Below, one piece after another: positions 10,625 through 19,960 of a stretch of 64,000 nucleotides of DNA; within the stretch, counting starts at the first letter, position 1; each line of letters opens with the position of its first letter. Below the pieces are notes generated by a model, which was not told where the DNA came from, made no database searches, and worked only from the letters and a program-made list of their open reading frames with translations. The position numbers were made by a program, and so were the translations under genes. Source of the DNA: Chamaea fasciata (taxonomy: Eukaryota > Chordata > Aves > Passeriformes > Sylviidae); contig JARCOQ010000012.1 of the NCBI GenBank assembly GCA_029207755.1, forward strand, positions 23,919,740 through 23,983,739, in the 5' to 3' direction.

Positions 10625-12763
10625 GTGGCACCAATAATAACTGGGGGAAAGACCACCACTGGAATACCTATACCCAAAGATCCTCAGAGAAAGGGTGAGA
10701 GTTCCCTCCTGAAGAATATCCTTGCTGCCGAGAAGATGGGTTTCCCCGTGGCTCGCAGCAATCGAGTCGATGGGCGAGGCAGAGGGAGAGAAACTTGTGG
10801 AGGAAGTCGCCATGGGATAGGTGGAACCAGGAGATCACGGAGAATGAAATGCCCCAGGACTGAAGCAACAAATGGGGAAGAGGAAACTGAGATGGGAACA
10901 AGCCACTGTTACAATGAAAAAGCCACCTGTAGACAACTGTTACTGTCACTACTATTATTATCCCTATGGATAAGTCAGACAAGAGGTCAAACACACCAGC
11001 CTTTTAAATGGTCCTTGATTCGTATGAATGACCACAAAATTTTGGGCTCCCTTGTGACCAGTCAGACCCCAGCCTTTAAGGCTGGGTTATGCAGCATGAC
11101 AAACATAGAACAGTGCGGGAGAGTTTTGAATTTAACTGGGTTTTATATGTGTCCGGCCTCAAATCCTGGAAAGAGCTACTGTAATTACCCAGGGGAGTAT
11201 TATTGCGGGTATTGGGGCTGTGAGACTATTGCTTCCGATTGGACTCCAGGGGGAGGTGCAGATCAATTTATTAGAGCAGGATTTGGTCCCACAGGGTGTG
11301 AAAGGCATTGGTTGGGACCATCTGGAGAAATTTCCTACTTAGGAACTTCTGAATATGTGTATATAAATGTTACAGATCCAGAGAGCCCTGACTGGTTATT
11401 AGGAAAATATTGGGGAATTAGACATTGGGAACCTGGGCGTGATAGAGGGAACCTAATAGTGATAAAGAAAGAGCCCGCCCCAGCCGATACCCATGGTATG
11501 GGACCGAATAGAGTTTTAGAGGAGGGTAAAGAGCTAACACCGGTTACAAATTACCCTAAGGCTACAGGCTCCCCACTAACCACATCCAGTCAGCAGGAAG
11601 CACGCTTGCATACCTTTAGTACTTCGTGGAAAATTATGCAAGCTAGCTTTGAGATATTAAATAGAACCTATCCGAACCTTACCCGGGAATGCTGGCTATG
11701 TTATGATATCCGACCACCCTTTTATGAAGCAGTGGGGTCAAGTGCCAAAATCAAAAGAGCCTACGGAACTAACCCTCGAGAATGTAAATGGGTGGAAAGA
11801 AACATCACTGAGGAGGCCCCGGGAATCACCATGTCAAAAGTCACTGGAAAGGGGACTTGTGTAGGTAAAGTACCCCCTCCTAAAGAAACACTGTGCAGCC
11901 GAACGGTTACGGCCAAGGATTCACAGTGGATGATTCCAGCCAAGAATGCTAAATGGGTATGCATGAAATCTGGAGTGACTCCTTGCATTTCGACAAGAGT
12001 CTTAAATGATACACATGACTTTTGTGTCCAAGTAATAATAGTTCCACGGATAATTTATCATCCTAAGGAGTATGTAATTGAACACCAAAATACTGCTGAG
12101 CATCACCTAACCAAAAGGGAGCCTTTCACCGCCTTGACTTTAGCAGTCCTATTAACATTAGCCGGTACTGGGGCAGGAACTGGAGCTGCAGCCTTGATCA
12201 CACAACCTGGTAAATTGAGTTCTTTAAGACATTCTGTTGATGAAGATCTCTGGAAAATTGATGAATCAATTACCGCACTAACTAAGTCAGTACGCTCATT
12301 ATCAGAAGTAGTTTTACAAAACAGACGGGGCCTGGATTTATTATTTTGGCAACAGGGAGGACTTTGTGTAGCCTTAAAAGAAGAGTGTTGCACCTATATA
12401 GATCAAACGGGAATAGTCTTTGACACCCTAGGAGAACTAAGAAAACAACTAGAAAAAAGGGAAAGAGAAAGAGAATCCCATCAGAGTTGGTATGAGAGTT
12501 GGTTCAATCATTCCCCATGGTTAACTACCTTACTGTCCACCATAGCTGGACCAATATTTTTACTAGTTCTTGTATTAACTTTTGGTCCCTGTATTTTTAA
12601 CAAACTTATTACAATAGTAAAAGGGCGACTGGAAGCTGCCCACTTGCTGCTGGTACAAGCAAAATATGAGGACTTAGAAAATAGGAAGGGAGAAACGGGA
12701 GATGGATTGGAATGGAGCAGACAAGAGCTTAAGCGATTTAATGCACAACATAAATTAACCTAA
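10625..12763 (+). CDS. env: ERV-B envelope glycoprotein, open frame
   Basis: The frame is 712 codons long, but the true start is probably further in, at one of the methionines near residues 75-95, because the first part overlaps the accessory gene and is highly basic. A hydrophobic signal (LLLSLLLLSLW) follows, then a surface subunit with a gamma-type CWLC box near 11690, a basic KR cleavage site near 12112, a Gly/Ala-rich fusion peptide, a heptad region with LQNRRGLDLL, and a CX6CC motif starting at 12365. A membrane anchor and a tail of roughly 55 residues end the protein. It would mediate receptor binding and fusion. The frame is intact although gag and pol of this copy are dead. Confidence 0.93.
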   Translation: MAPIITGGKTTTGIPIPKDPQRKGESSLLKNILAAEKMGFPVARSNRVDGRGRGRETCGGSRHGIGGTRRSRRMKCPRTEATNGEEETEMGTSHCYNEKATCRQLLLSLLLLSLWISQTRGQTHQPFKWSLIRMNDHKILGSLVTSQTPAFKAGLCSMTNIEQCGRVLNLTGFYMCPASNPGKSYCNYPGEYYCGYWGCETIASDWTPGGGADQFIRAGFGPTGCERHWLGPSGEISYLGTSEYVYINVTDPESPDWLLGKYWGIRHWEPGRDRGNLIVIKKEPAPADTHGMGPNRVLEEGKELTPVTNYPKATGSPLTTSSQQEARLHTFSTSWKIMQASFEILNRTYPNLTRECWLCYDIRPPFYEAVGSSAKIKRAYGTNPRECKWVERNITEEAPGITMSKVTGKGTCVGKVPPPKETLCSRTVTAKDSQWMIPAKNAKWVCMKSGVTPCISTRVLNDTHDFCVQVIIVPRIIYHPKEYVIEHQNTAEHHLTKREPFTALTLAVLLTLAGTGAGTGAAALITQPGKLSSLRHSVDEDLWKIDESITALTKSVRSLSEVVLQNRRGLDLLFWQQGGLCVALKEECCTYIDQTGIVFDTLGELRKQLEKRERERESHQSWYESWFNHSPWLTTLLSTIAGPIFLLVLVLTFGPCIFNKLITIVKGRLEAAHLLLVQAKYEDLENRKGETGDGLEWSRQELKRFNAQHKLT

Positions 12764-12780
12764 AGAAAAAGGGGGGATAT
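12764..12780 (+). other. ERV-B polypurine tract
   Basis: AGAAAAAGGGGGGATAT directly precedes the 3' LTR. This is the plus-strand primer of the family, and it lies immediately after the env stop. Confidence 0.85.
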
Positions 12781-13165
12781 TGTTACTGATATGTTTGTTC
12801 ATTAAATCCAGGATGTGGGTGACAAGTTGAGTGATAAAGGTAGTCTTGCATAATTTGCGGTTGTAAGTAATATTTTCCAGGAAGTCAACGATTCTGAGTC
12901 TTGAAACGTGGCAGGGGAAGAGCAAGACCCCAGCGACAGTGACGCACATGCGCAGAGTACTATTCAAGGAAGTCACGCACGCCGGAAACCGGACTGTATA
13001 AGAGGAAGAACTAAAACCCTGACTGGCGCGGCAGTGGCGGGACAATGGTCCCCCTGTCGCCCAGCGCTGCATTACCTTATTGTTACGCTTGCTGTAATTA
13101 ATAAAATCCTTGATTGGGACAAGCAACGGTGTCAGACTATTCCGTGCAAAATTTTCTCTATAACA
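12781..13165 (+). repeat. ERV-B 3' LTR
   Basis: It is colinear with 5577-5960 with about seven substitutions and one extra base. It ends TATAACA at 13165, followed by the second copy of the acag target duplication. Confidence 0.95.
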
Positions 13166-13994
13166 ACAGGTCACGCAGCTCACCCAGATATAGAGAGCGA
13201 GTGATGATTTCTGGCTCTGTCTCTTCTGCTGATTGTGAAGGTCCTGCTGCACCCTCATCAGTCACTATGCGGACTGATTTGGTCCTTGATTTCTTCTTCT
13301 GAACGGGGGCAACTGCTACAGGTTTAGGCTGTTCCGGTTCGGTGATGGTTTGTGTGGAGATGCTGATGGCATCTTTGGTCCCTTTCTCCTCTGTGACAGT
13401 CTGCATAGATGTGGACACTGTTGCCTCACTTCTGGCTTCTTTCTCCTCTGTGACGGTCTGTGTAGATGAGGACACTGTTGCCTTGCCTTTGGTTCCTTTC
13501 GCCTCTGTGACACTCTGTGTAGACACTGATATTGTTGCTCTGCTTCTTTTTCCCTCTTCCTCCAGAACACGCTGTATCACACTAGGTAGTGTAAGCATGG
13601 TGTGGGCCGTGCAGAGAAGACAAAGCTGGACTAACAACAACATCATGCTGGCCTTGGCATCCAGAGGGTATTCCATATTTTCAAAAACTGCTGTGTCATG
13701 CCTGAAAAGCTGGAAAAAATCATTCTTCACCCCTCCCCATAGCGGCTGGGTGAGATTGTTGAGGCCCCAGATGTAGCATCCTAGACCAGAACAAGAAAAC
13801 AAAACTGGGTGTATATTCTGAATGATGTTCATTGCCTCGGAGTTTATCAAGCAATGGACATAATAGACCACTAAAGCAATTTTAGTACCATACCCTGAAC
13901 TACGCAGGAGCATTAAGACTGGCAGATAGTACCCCAGTTGTGGAAAAATATAGAGAGATAGATATAAGACACATGTAAGCATGTTGAGCATCAT
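13166..13994 (-). pseudogene. gag: ERV-A gag, 5' portion with membrane-span leader and TQT repeats
   Basis: The frame starts at 13994 and runs into the ERV-B insertion at 13166 after about 276 codons; the rest is at 4596-5576. Residues 1-135 are strongly hydrophobic, with likely membrane spans near 5-30, 37-50, 62-76 and 115-133. Residues 153-219 form four imperfect repeats of about 19 residues, each containing a form of STQT followed by V or I, T and E. A basic patch (KKKSRTKS) follows, then the region aligned with ERV-E Gag (EIIT, SL). The homologous ERV-E frame has the same membrane layout without the repeats. No stop interrupts this part. The link from leader to Gag is seen directly; the topology is inferred. 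Confidence 0.75.
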
Positions 13995-14053
13995 AGCAAA
14001 CAGGTGTCTTCTTCAATACAAAATCGTAATTCTGACTTTTCTCAGTGCCTTGT

Positions 14054-14071
14054 GCCTCATGTTGGGCGTCA
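14054..14071 (-). other. ERV-A primer-binding site, tRNA-Lys1,2-like
   Basis: Read on the minus strand, TGACGCCCAACATGAGGC starts a few bases after the 5' LTR. It resembles TGGCGCCCAACGTGGGGC, the complement of tRNA-Lys1,2 used by spumaviruses and some others, with several mismatches. ERV-E has the better match at 59118. Confidence 0.7.
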
Positions 14072-14076
14072 AAAAA

Positions 14077-14595
14077 TGTAGTAGTTTGAAGGCAAAACAA
14101 ATGAGAGGCTCCAAGTCAGAGATACAATTTAATAGGAAAAAAGGAAAGAAAGTAAAATAAAATAGATGCAATAATACAAAAGACCACTGACAGAGTCAGA
14201 ATACAAGCTGAGTGGAGTGATGGAAGCAGTCCAGATGAGGTGGTCTTCCTGAAGCAGTGATCCTGTAGAAAGGTCTGGTAGCTCGGGTCCTCTGGGAATC
14301 CAGTGGGTAAGCGCCCCTCTGGTGTTCGGAGTCTCAGTTGATATCCAGGCTGGAATGCTTGGTTTCTCCCTCTGGGCGGAGCATCTCACAATGGGATGGT
14401 GAGTCATGTGATAAGGCCTGATGGGCCCATTAACAGGAGGTAGTCCAGGAGGGGGTTATCTGTGAGCTGTGCAGCAAAGGTGCTGATGAGCCCATTAACA
14501 GAAGATAAGCCAGAGTGGAGGAGGCAGGGAGCACTGCCTCACCTGGTTTCAACAGTTCATGAAGATGGTGATAGAATATACTTCAACCCAGGACA
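14077..14595 (-). repeat. ERV-A 5' LTR
   Basis: This 519-bp copy of the 808-1327 LTR has its outer end at 14595, followed by the target duplication tccat. Transcription would run leftwards into the leader and gag. Confidence 0.93.
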
Positions 14596-14600
14596 TCCAT

Positions 14601-14911
14601 CAAATATAATTTTCAGATTTCTTGCACTTTTTTCCCTGTATTTGACAGTGATCAGACCTAATGTGCTCAATATAGGTATTTCCAGGTCAGTACTCCTTCA
14701 TCATTTTTAATTATTTTATTATTAGAGATGGATAATTCCCAGTACTTTCCTGTCAGTTTGATTACTGGTTTTTATTCAGCTGCTTAAAAGTCATAGCCCA
14801 CAAGTAACTGAGTGTCAGCTTGTCAGCAGCTCCTTCTCTCAAGTGGCTGTCCCACATCTGTTCTTTTTTGAAACAGAACCTTGCAATTCAGCCCAAGTTT
14901 TATTTTGTCAC
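14601..14911. other. Host spacer between ERV-A and ERV-D
   Basis: About 310 bp of AT-rich host DNA ends with the ERV-D target duplication tgtcac (14906-14911). I see no gene or repeat in it. Confidence 0.6.
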
Positions 14912-15285
14912 TGTTGCGGCCAGGCGGAGGGGACCGATCACACCGATTCGATGTAAGTAAGACAAAAGCTCCGTTTATTAGGCTCCGCGTTACAGCATGT
15001 ATACGCTTTCTACTTCCATGCATGCAATCATGCATAATCCGATTGGATGCCTCGCTTTGTTCACGCGCCTTCCATGCGCCTTCGTTTTAAGCTGATTGGT
15101 TGTCCAGCTGCGCTGTTTGGTTGCTATGTTCATCATTCTTCTCCCAGCTTCTCCGACTCTGCGGTTTTTACATCCTGTTTTGCTTCAAAAACATGTAAAC
15201 TCAGCATTTAGTTCCTTATCAACTGTCCTTTCCTTGAACTCATATTCTCCTATATTCAGTCACTACTTGCCTAAGGCCCCCAACA
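14912..15285 (-). repeat. ERV-D 3' LTR
   Basis: The ends are TGTTGGGGG and GGCCGCAACA in element sense. The 374-bp sequence matches 22904-23277 with about eight differences. Confidence 0.94.
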
Positions 15286-15303
15286 TCTCCCCCTCTTTTT
15301 TCA
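15286..15303 (-). other. ERV-D polypurine tract
   Basis: The minus strand reads AAAAAAGAGGGGGAGA directly before the 3' LTR, a typical plus-strand primer. Confidence 0.8.
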
Positions 15304-15368
15304 AAAATGCTATCAGCTATGCGTTGCAGTCGTCCTATAACACATTGAATAATACATGGCCCTAAAAG

Positions 15369-16799
15369 CTAAATAAGCAAAAAAATCAATACAGGTCCCG
15401 CAAACATCATGAATAACCCTTTCAGCCATCCTGGGATTTTCAACGAATTTAACCAAGTATCTAGTGGATTAGTATTTACTGTAATTTTTTTCATATTATT
15501 TCGTAGTTCCTGCAGCTTCTTATGAACCGATTCAGAATGGTCTGAAACATTCAAACAACACATGCCTTCAAAGTCTTCACAACCATGTCCTTGAGCAAGA
15601 AGCAAAAAATCAATAGCAGCACGGTTTTGGAGCACAGCATGCCTAACACTATCAACATCAACAAGCAAATCTGTTATAATTGCAGATGTTATATTAATTT
15701 GTTTTCCCGTCCAACAAGCTAAGCGGCGTAGCTGAGTTAAAGCCTTCGCAGATGCGACCCCTGGAGTGAAAAAGGAAGCTACAATTACAGTTGGACGTTC
15801 CCACAACTCGACATTATCTTTGCAGTCAGGTCCCAACTGATACACATTCCGACGGAATCTATGCCAGGACTGGGGCTTTTTTGCACTTAACACTTGTTGA
15901 ATAGTAGGGGCGAACAAAGTCAGTTTACCAAAATAACATGGGCCTCCCATGGGTTTTGAAGGAATTCCCTGCCATGCCCTGTCACCACAAATTAGGAACA
16001 CACCTGGGGGCAACTGGTGCGGATCTTTTCGGCTTAAGGTTATTGGTATTATCCAATTGTCACAATAGCCAGTGCGGTTAAAGCATATTTGACCAGTAGG
16101 GGAAACATCTGTGCCATTAGGAAGATGCCTTGGGCCAATCATTCTAGGCCTTTTATCATACTGTTTTGGACTTCCATATCCCCGATACCTGAAATCAAAA
16201 CAATAGGAGCTTGGGGAGGAGCCTAAGAGCTGCAATTCCTGTGGCTCGGGTCCTGTAACATTTAAATTGTTAGTAATGTAATAGGCTTGAGCACCCACTG
16301 GGTTTGGTTTGTAACGTTTGTAATGGGACGAGTTTGTATGTGATGCACACGGGCTAGCACTACCATCGTGACCCGTGCAAAACGTCTGGTTCGCGGTGGT
16401 TAAGTTCATCCATCTTGCAGTCCATCCTTGAAAGTTTGAGTTGTCATTAGTGGTATTCAGTGGCATGCCTACTAAGCAGGTTCGAAAAGGGTCGCTAGGT
16501 GTTGCCATTGATAAACAAAATGATTCCTGCCCTGTTTGGTTGGCCCAAGTAATCCACGTGTTTTGTCTCAGATCGATATTGTGCAACATCCCGTCATTGC
16601 TACCTATCATTGTAGGCCACCACAAAAACAAATACCACAAAGGCAAGTAAAATCCCCTAAAGTTGGGGCAATTCAGCCAATATCTTGGCCGGGTCCCATT
16701 CAACCTCCTCATTCTTTGCCATTGGAGTTGGTTGCTTAATATTACAGGGTGTTCCATCTTTATGACAACAAAAATAATCTTTAGTGGAAAACTCAGCAT
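15369..16799 (-). CDS. env: ERV-D envelope, alpharetrovirus-like, open frame
   Basis: The frame has 476 codons and overlaps the end of the accessory frame. A hydrophobic segment near residues 50-66 is the likely signal peptide, so the start may be one of several early methionines. The surface subunit has many N-glycosylation sites. A furin-type RFRR site leaves a transmembrane subunit of about 159 residues. In that subunit Cys9 and Cys45 flank an internal hydrophobic fusion region, the hallmark of avian sarcoma/leukosis Env. LQNRAAIDFLL and a CX6CC motif (CEDFEGMCC) follow. The protein stops right after the membrane anchor (GPVLIFLLI), so almost no cytoplasmic tail remains; this may be a truncation. 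Confidence 0.92.
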   Translation of the reverse strand: MLSFPLKIIFVVIKMEHPVILSNQLQWQRMRRLNGTRPRYWLNCPNFRGFYLPLWYLFLWWPTMIGSNDGMLHNIDLRQNTWITWANQTGQESFCLSMATPSDPFRTCLVGMPLNTTNDNSNFQGWTARWMNLTTANQTFCTGHDGSASPCASHTNSSHYKRYKPNPVGAQAYYITNNLNVTGPEPQELQLLGSSPSSYCFDFRYRGYGSPKQYDKRPRMIGPRHLPNGTDVSPTGQICFNRTGYCDNWIIPITLSRKDPHQLPPGVFLICGDRAWQGIPSKPMGGPCYFGKLTLFAPTIQQVLSAKKPQSWHRFRRNVYQLGPDCKDNVELWERPTVIVASFFTPGVASAKALTQLRRLACWTGKQINITSAIITDLLVDVDSVRHAVLQNRAAIDFLLLAQGHGCEDFEGMCCLNVSDHSESVHKKLQELRNNMKKITVNTNPLDTWLNSLKIPGWLKGLFMMFAGPVLIFLLI

Positions 16800-17295
16800 A
16801 CCGAAATTGTCGTTGTAAATATTGCTCCCAATTCTTATGTTTTACCTCTGGGCTATCACACTTCAAAGGTGTGAGTGTCTTGCGACAACGTATGTTAACA
16901 ATCTCAATAATGTCTGGCAAGGGTGTGTTGGGATGGTAACAATATCTCTCTGGGTTCAATCCAAATGCAAAAATTTCCCACCACCTTTTAGATCCTTCTA
17001 TTAATTGTCCTGTAAGCACGCCTATCCGCAACGCATGCGCAGTTACTTTTCTTTCATTATTATAACATTCTACACAAACTCCTCTTGGAGAGTGGCCCCT
17101 CCTACAATGTGTCCACCACTTTTCTTTGCATACCTTACAAATATAACATATAAAAGGATAGCACTCACACTCTGGCCCTATACACACAATACACATTGAC
17201 AAACGGTGGTTAACACTAGTCACAGTTTTTAGGGAGTCCAGGCGCGGTTGAAGCGTCAGGTGTGATTGTTTTGTTGGCTGCCTCTCCTGTCTCAA
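16657..17295 (-). CDS. ERV-D Cys-rich accessory protein, unknown function
   Basis: The 212-codon frame overlaps the end of pol (stop at 17216) and the start of env (16799). The conserved part starts near Met34. Cysteines lie at about 35, 38, 43, 45, 50, 53, 56, 64, 74, 77, 119, 137, 146, 176, 177 and 184, with WWTHC at 60-64, PRGVC at 70-74 and YCYH at 118-121. The ERV-C accessory protein has the same motifs at the same positions within one residue over about 140 residues. The spacing suggests two or three zinc-binding units. I see no signal peptide or membrane span. It has no stop although gag and pol of this provirus are damaged. Function is unknown; a regulatory or nucleic-acid-binding role is only inference. 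Confidence 0.8.
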   Translation of the reverse strand: MRQERQPTKQSHLTLQPRLDSLKTVTSVNHRLSMCIVCIGPECECYPFICYICKVCKEKWWTHCRRGHSPRGVCVECYNNERKVTAHALRIGVLTGQLIEGSKRWWEIFAFGLNPERYCYHPNTPLPDIIEIVNIRCRKTLTPLKCDSPEVKHKNWEQYLQRQFRYAEFSTKDYFCCHKDGTPCNIKQPTPMAKNEEVEWDPAKILAELPQL

Positions 17296-19960
17296 TCCAG
17301 GGCTTTACCCATTTTGCTGGGACCCATCGTGGAGATTTGTCCCCTATGGAAACACAAGCATATCCCCGTCCCCATGTTAATAGTGTATAAGGCGTCTGCC
17401 CCCATTTGCCTTGTCGGGGATCCCAGGTTTGTACTTGTGCTCGAATTTGTACATCATGAGTGACAAAATGCAATCGCATTGGGTATTCATCTCGTTTGTC
17501 ATCAACAGCTACAGGATTCTTCCAATTAAGTATATAACAAGCTTTAGCTATCATGTCCTGTGGTGTGAGGGATATGTCCCCCTCTTTTTTCAAAGAGTGT
17601 AAAAGTCGCTTAATGTCCTGATGACGCCGCTCCACAATACCTTGGCCTGTGCTGTTGTATGGAATCCCGGTAACATGTCTTACACCCCATTGCTGCAAAA
17701 AGATCTTAGTCCATTGGCCGACATAACTGGGGCCATTGTCCGTTTTAATTGTTTCTGGCACTCCCAACACCGCAAATGTTTGAAGCCAATGTGTTTTAAC
17801 TGCTTTAAAGGCTGTGGTGGTCGCTACTGTAGCCCACACTGCATGGCTATAAGTATCTACAGTCACATGTATGTGTTTAAAGCGTCCGAATGAAGGGTAT
17901 TCGGTGATGTCAGTCTGCCAAACCTTTTTTGGTACCAATCCACGCGGATTAACACCTTGATTCTGTAGAGGTAGCACGCGAGCACAATCAGGGCAAGCCG
18001 CCACAATGGCTCTTGCTTGTGCTCTGGAGATACCAAACTCCTGCTGCAGTCCTTTTGATGACTGGTGAAAAAACTCATGAGACTGTCTTGCCTTTTCAAA
18101 GGCTGATAACACCCACACACTTCCGGCTACAGCATGATCAATAACTTGATTTCCTTCCGTAAAAATGCCTGGCAAAGTAGTATGACTCTTAACATGGCAA
18201 CACCACAGTGGTTCAGTCCTTTCACAAATTAAACCTTTCAATTGTAAAGTTAACATGGCAATCTTATCATTTGCTATCTTCCCTATTTGGGCATAATCCA
18301 CTCAATTCACGATGCCTACTACATAGGCAGAATCAGCTATCAAGTTTAAGGGTACCTGGTCAAAATTCTTTAGGGCTGCTACTACAGCTTGTAGTTCCAA
18401 TACCTGTACAGAATCTCCTTTCTCGGTCCATGTTTGAATTTACCAAGTTCCTTGGTCTTGCCATGCAAAGCCATACTTGCCTGACCGACCACTGGCATCT
18501 GTAAATACAGTAATAGCATCAACAATAGGTTTATTCGCAACAATTGGTTCTCTGGATATGATGCTGGTGGTCTTAAACAGTGGGTGTGAGGGGTAATGCA
18601 CAGAAAGTTCGACCCCCAAAGTGGCAAGTGCAAAGGCTGGGCTATCTGACGACCATTGCTCTACTAACTCCACAGTTTTCCAAGGCATGATAATCTTTTC
18701 CGGTTCAGTTGCAAATACCAATCGAACTCGCTCACGAGCTTTCAACAGCAGCCTACCTATATACTCAATAAGCGACATAACAGATGCAGTGGGTGAAAAA
18801 GGTGGAAAAACCCATTCTAGTATAGCCAGAGTAGACTTGCTCTGCTGCATGATAATAGCGGATCTAGATTTTCCTGGTCCGTACACAGCTATTTGGATGG
18901 GTAATTGACTGTCATACCGAGAAACCTGTTGTTGTGCAATTTTGCCTTCAATTTTCTTAATCGCAAGTTTAGCTTCTTCTGATAGGGTTCGTGGTTCCCA
19001 AGGTGTATTGGAACCTTGCAGTAGGCCAAAAAGAGGTGCTAAATCCTCATTTGTTATTCCACACCAAGTGCGAACCCATTGAATATCTCCAACCAGTTTC
19101 TGTACATCATTTACATTTGTAATCTCAGAATGTAATCGTAGTTTTCCTGGTTGAATTCGCGTCTCAGTTACTGTCATCCCCAAATATGACCAAGGACTTT
19201 GCCTTTGCACCTTTTCAGGGGCTATGTGTAGGCCAAATTTCAGGAGACATGCAATTAAGTACTCTTCCCCTTCCTTACTTAGTTTATCAGGTGTAGCAAT
19301 CAGAATATCGTCCATGTAATGGTACACAATGGGTTTTTCATACCTTTTCCTGCAGTCATCCAGTGCCAAATCCACATACCATTGGCACATGGTGGGGCTG
19401 TTGCGCATTCCCTGCGGAAGGACAATACATTCATACCTTTTTGCTGGTCGAGCTGTATTTTTCTGTGGTACACTAAAGGCAAATCTCTCAGTATCGTCGG
19501 GATGCAAGGGAATTGAAAAGAAGCAATCTTTTAAATCAATAATTAACAAATTATAATCTTTTGGTAAGGCAACAGGTGATGGTAATCCAGGCTGCAATGC
19601 CCCTATAGGCTTCATGGTAGCATTAACAGCCCGAAGATCATGCAAAAGTCGCCACTTTCCAGATTTCTTTTTAATCACAAAAATAGGGGTATTCCATTCA
19701 CTAACAGAGGGCTTGATGTGTCCCAGAGTCAATTGCTCTTGTACTAATTCTTCAACTGCCTTCAATTTTTCTTCTGTGAGTGGCCATTGGGGCACCCATA
19801 CTGGATCATTGTTTTGCCATTGTATTTTTAGCACAGGTGGCCTCTGTTCCCCAATGGCCTCTATTAAAAATTTTGCGTTTGCAATGTTACTCCCCATTGG
19901 CTTAGGGTGTCCCTTCCCAAAATCCACAAAGGCATATGCATTATGTAGGGTCGCACCCAA
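17216..19960 (-). pseudogene. pol: ERV-D pol (RT, RNase H, integrase), two nonsense codons
   Basis: The RT frame runs from 19960 to 18440 with the YMDD box (YHYMDDILIA) and class II features such as LPQGMRNSPTMCQ. RNase H starts with TDASGR and is cut by TAA at 18440. A second stop, TGA, lies near 18303. Integrase (18301-17216) has catalytic residues in WQTDIT, TDNGPSY and GIVERRH. The N-terminal zinc region has His residues in the H-X-F-F-H-Q pattern and a C-P-D-C pair. The start overlaps the protease frame, as expected for a -1 frameshift from pro. Both stops sit between recognisable homologous sequence, so they are mutations and not natural ends. Confidence 0.92.

Larger units (their letters stand above)
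5577..13165 (+). mobile_element. ERV-B: class I (gamma-like) provirus nested in ERV-A gag
   Basis: A 384-bp 5' LTR (5577-5960) and a 385-bp 3' LTR (12781-13165) enclose a tRNA-His primer site, a deleted gag, pro-pol, a Cys-rich accessory frame and env. The 4-bp repeat acag lies at 5573-5576 and 13166-13169, the duplication size usual for gammaretroviruses. The LTRs differ at about seven positions plus one indel, roughly 2 percent. ERV-C (40146-49404) is a close relative in the opposite orientation. Defects are an out-of-frame gag deletion, a pol frameshift and an accessory frameshift, but env remains open. Confidence 0.95.
808..14595 (-). mobile_element. ERV-A: class III (ERV-L/spuma-like) provirus, split by ERV-B
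   Basis: Two LTRs of about 520 bp (808-1327 and 14077-14595) differ by about five substitutions and one indel, and they enclose gag and pol on the minus strand. The 5-bp repeat tccat flanks the element at 803-807 and 14596-14600, which fixes both ends. The RT and integrase have the ERV-L/spuma character, and the primer site resembles tRNA-Lys1,2. No env is present. ERV-B (5577-13165) was inserted later inside gag in the opposite orientation. The LTRs differ by only about 1 percent, so the integration is young. Pol nevertheless carries several stops and frameshifts, so the element may have been copied in trans while already defective. Confidence 0.93.

Noticed and set aside
13342..13776. 144-codon plus-strand frame
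   Set aside because: Antisense shadow of the repeat region of ERV-A gag.
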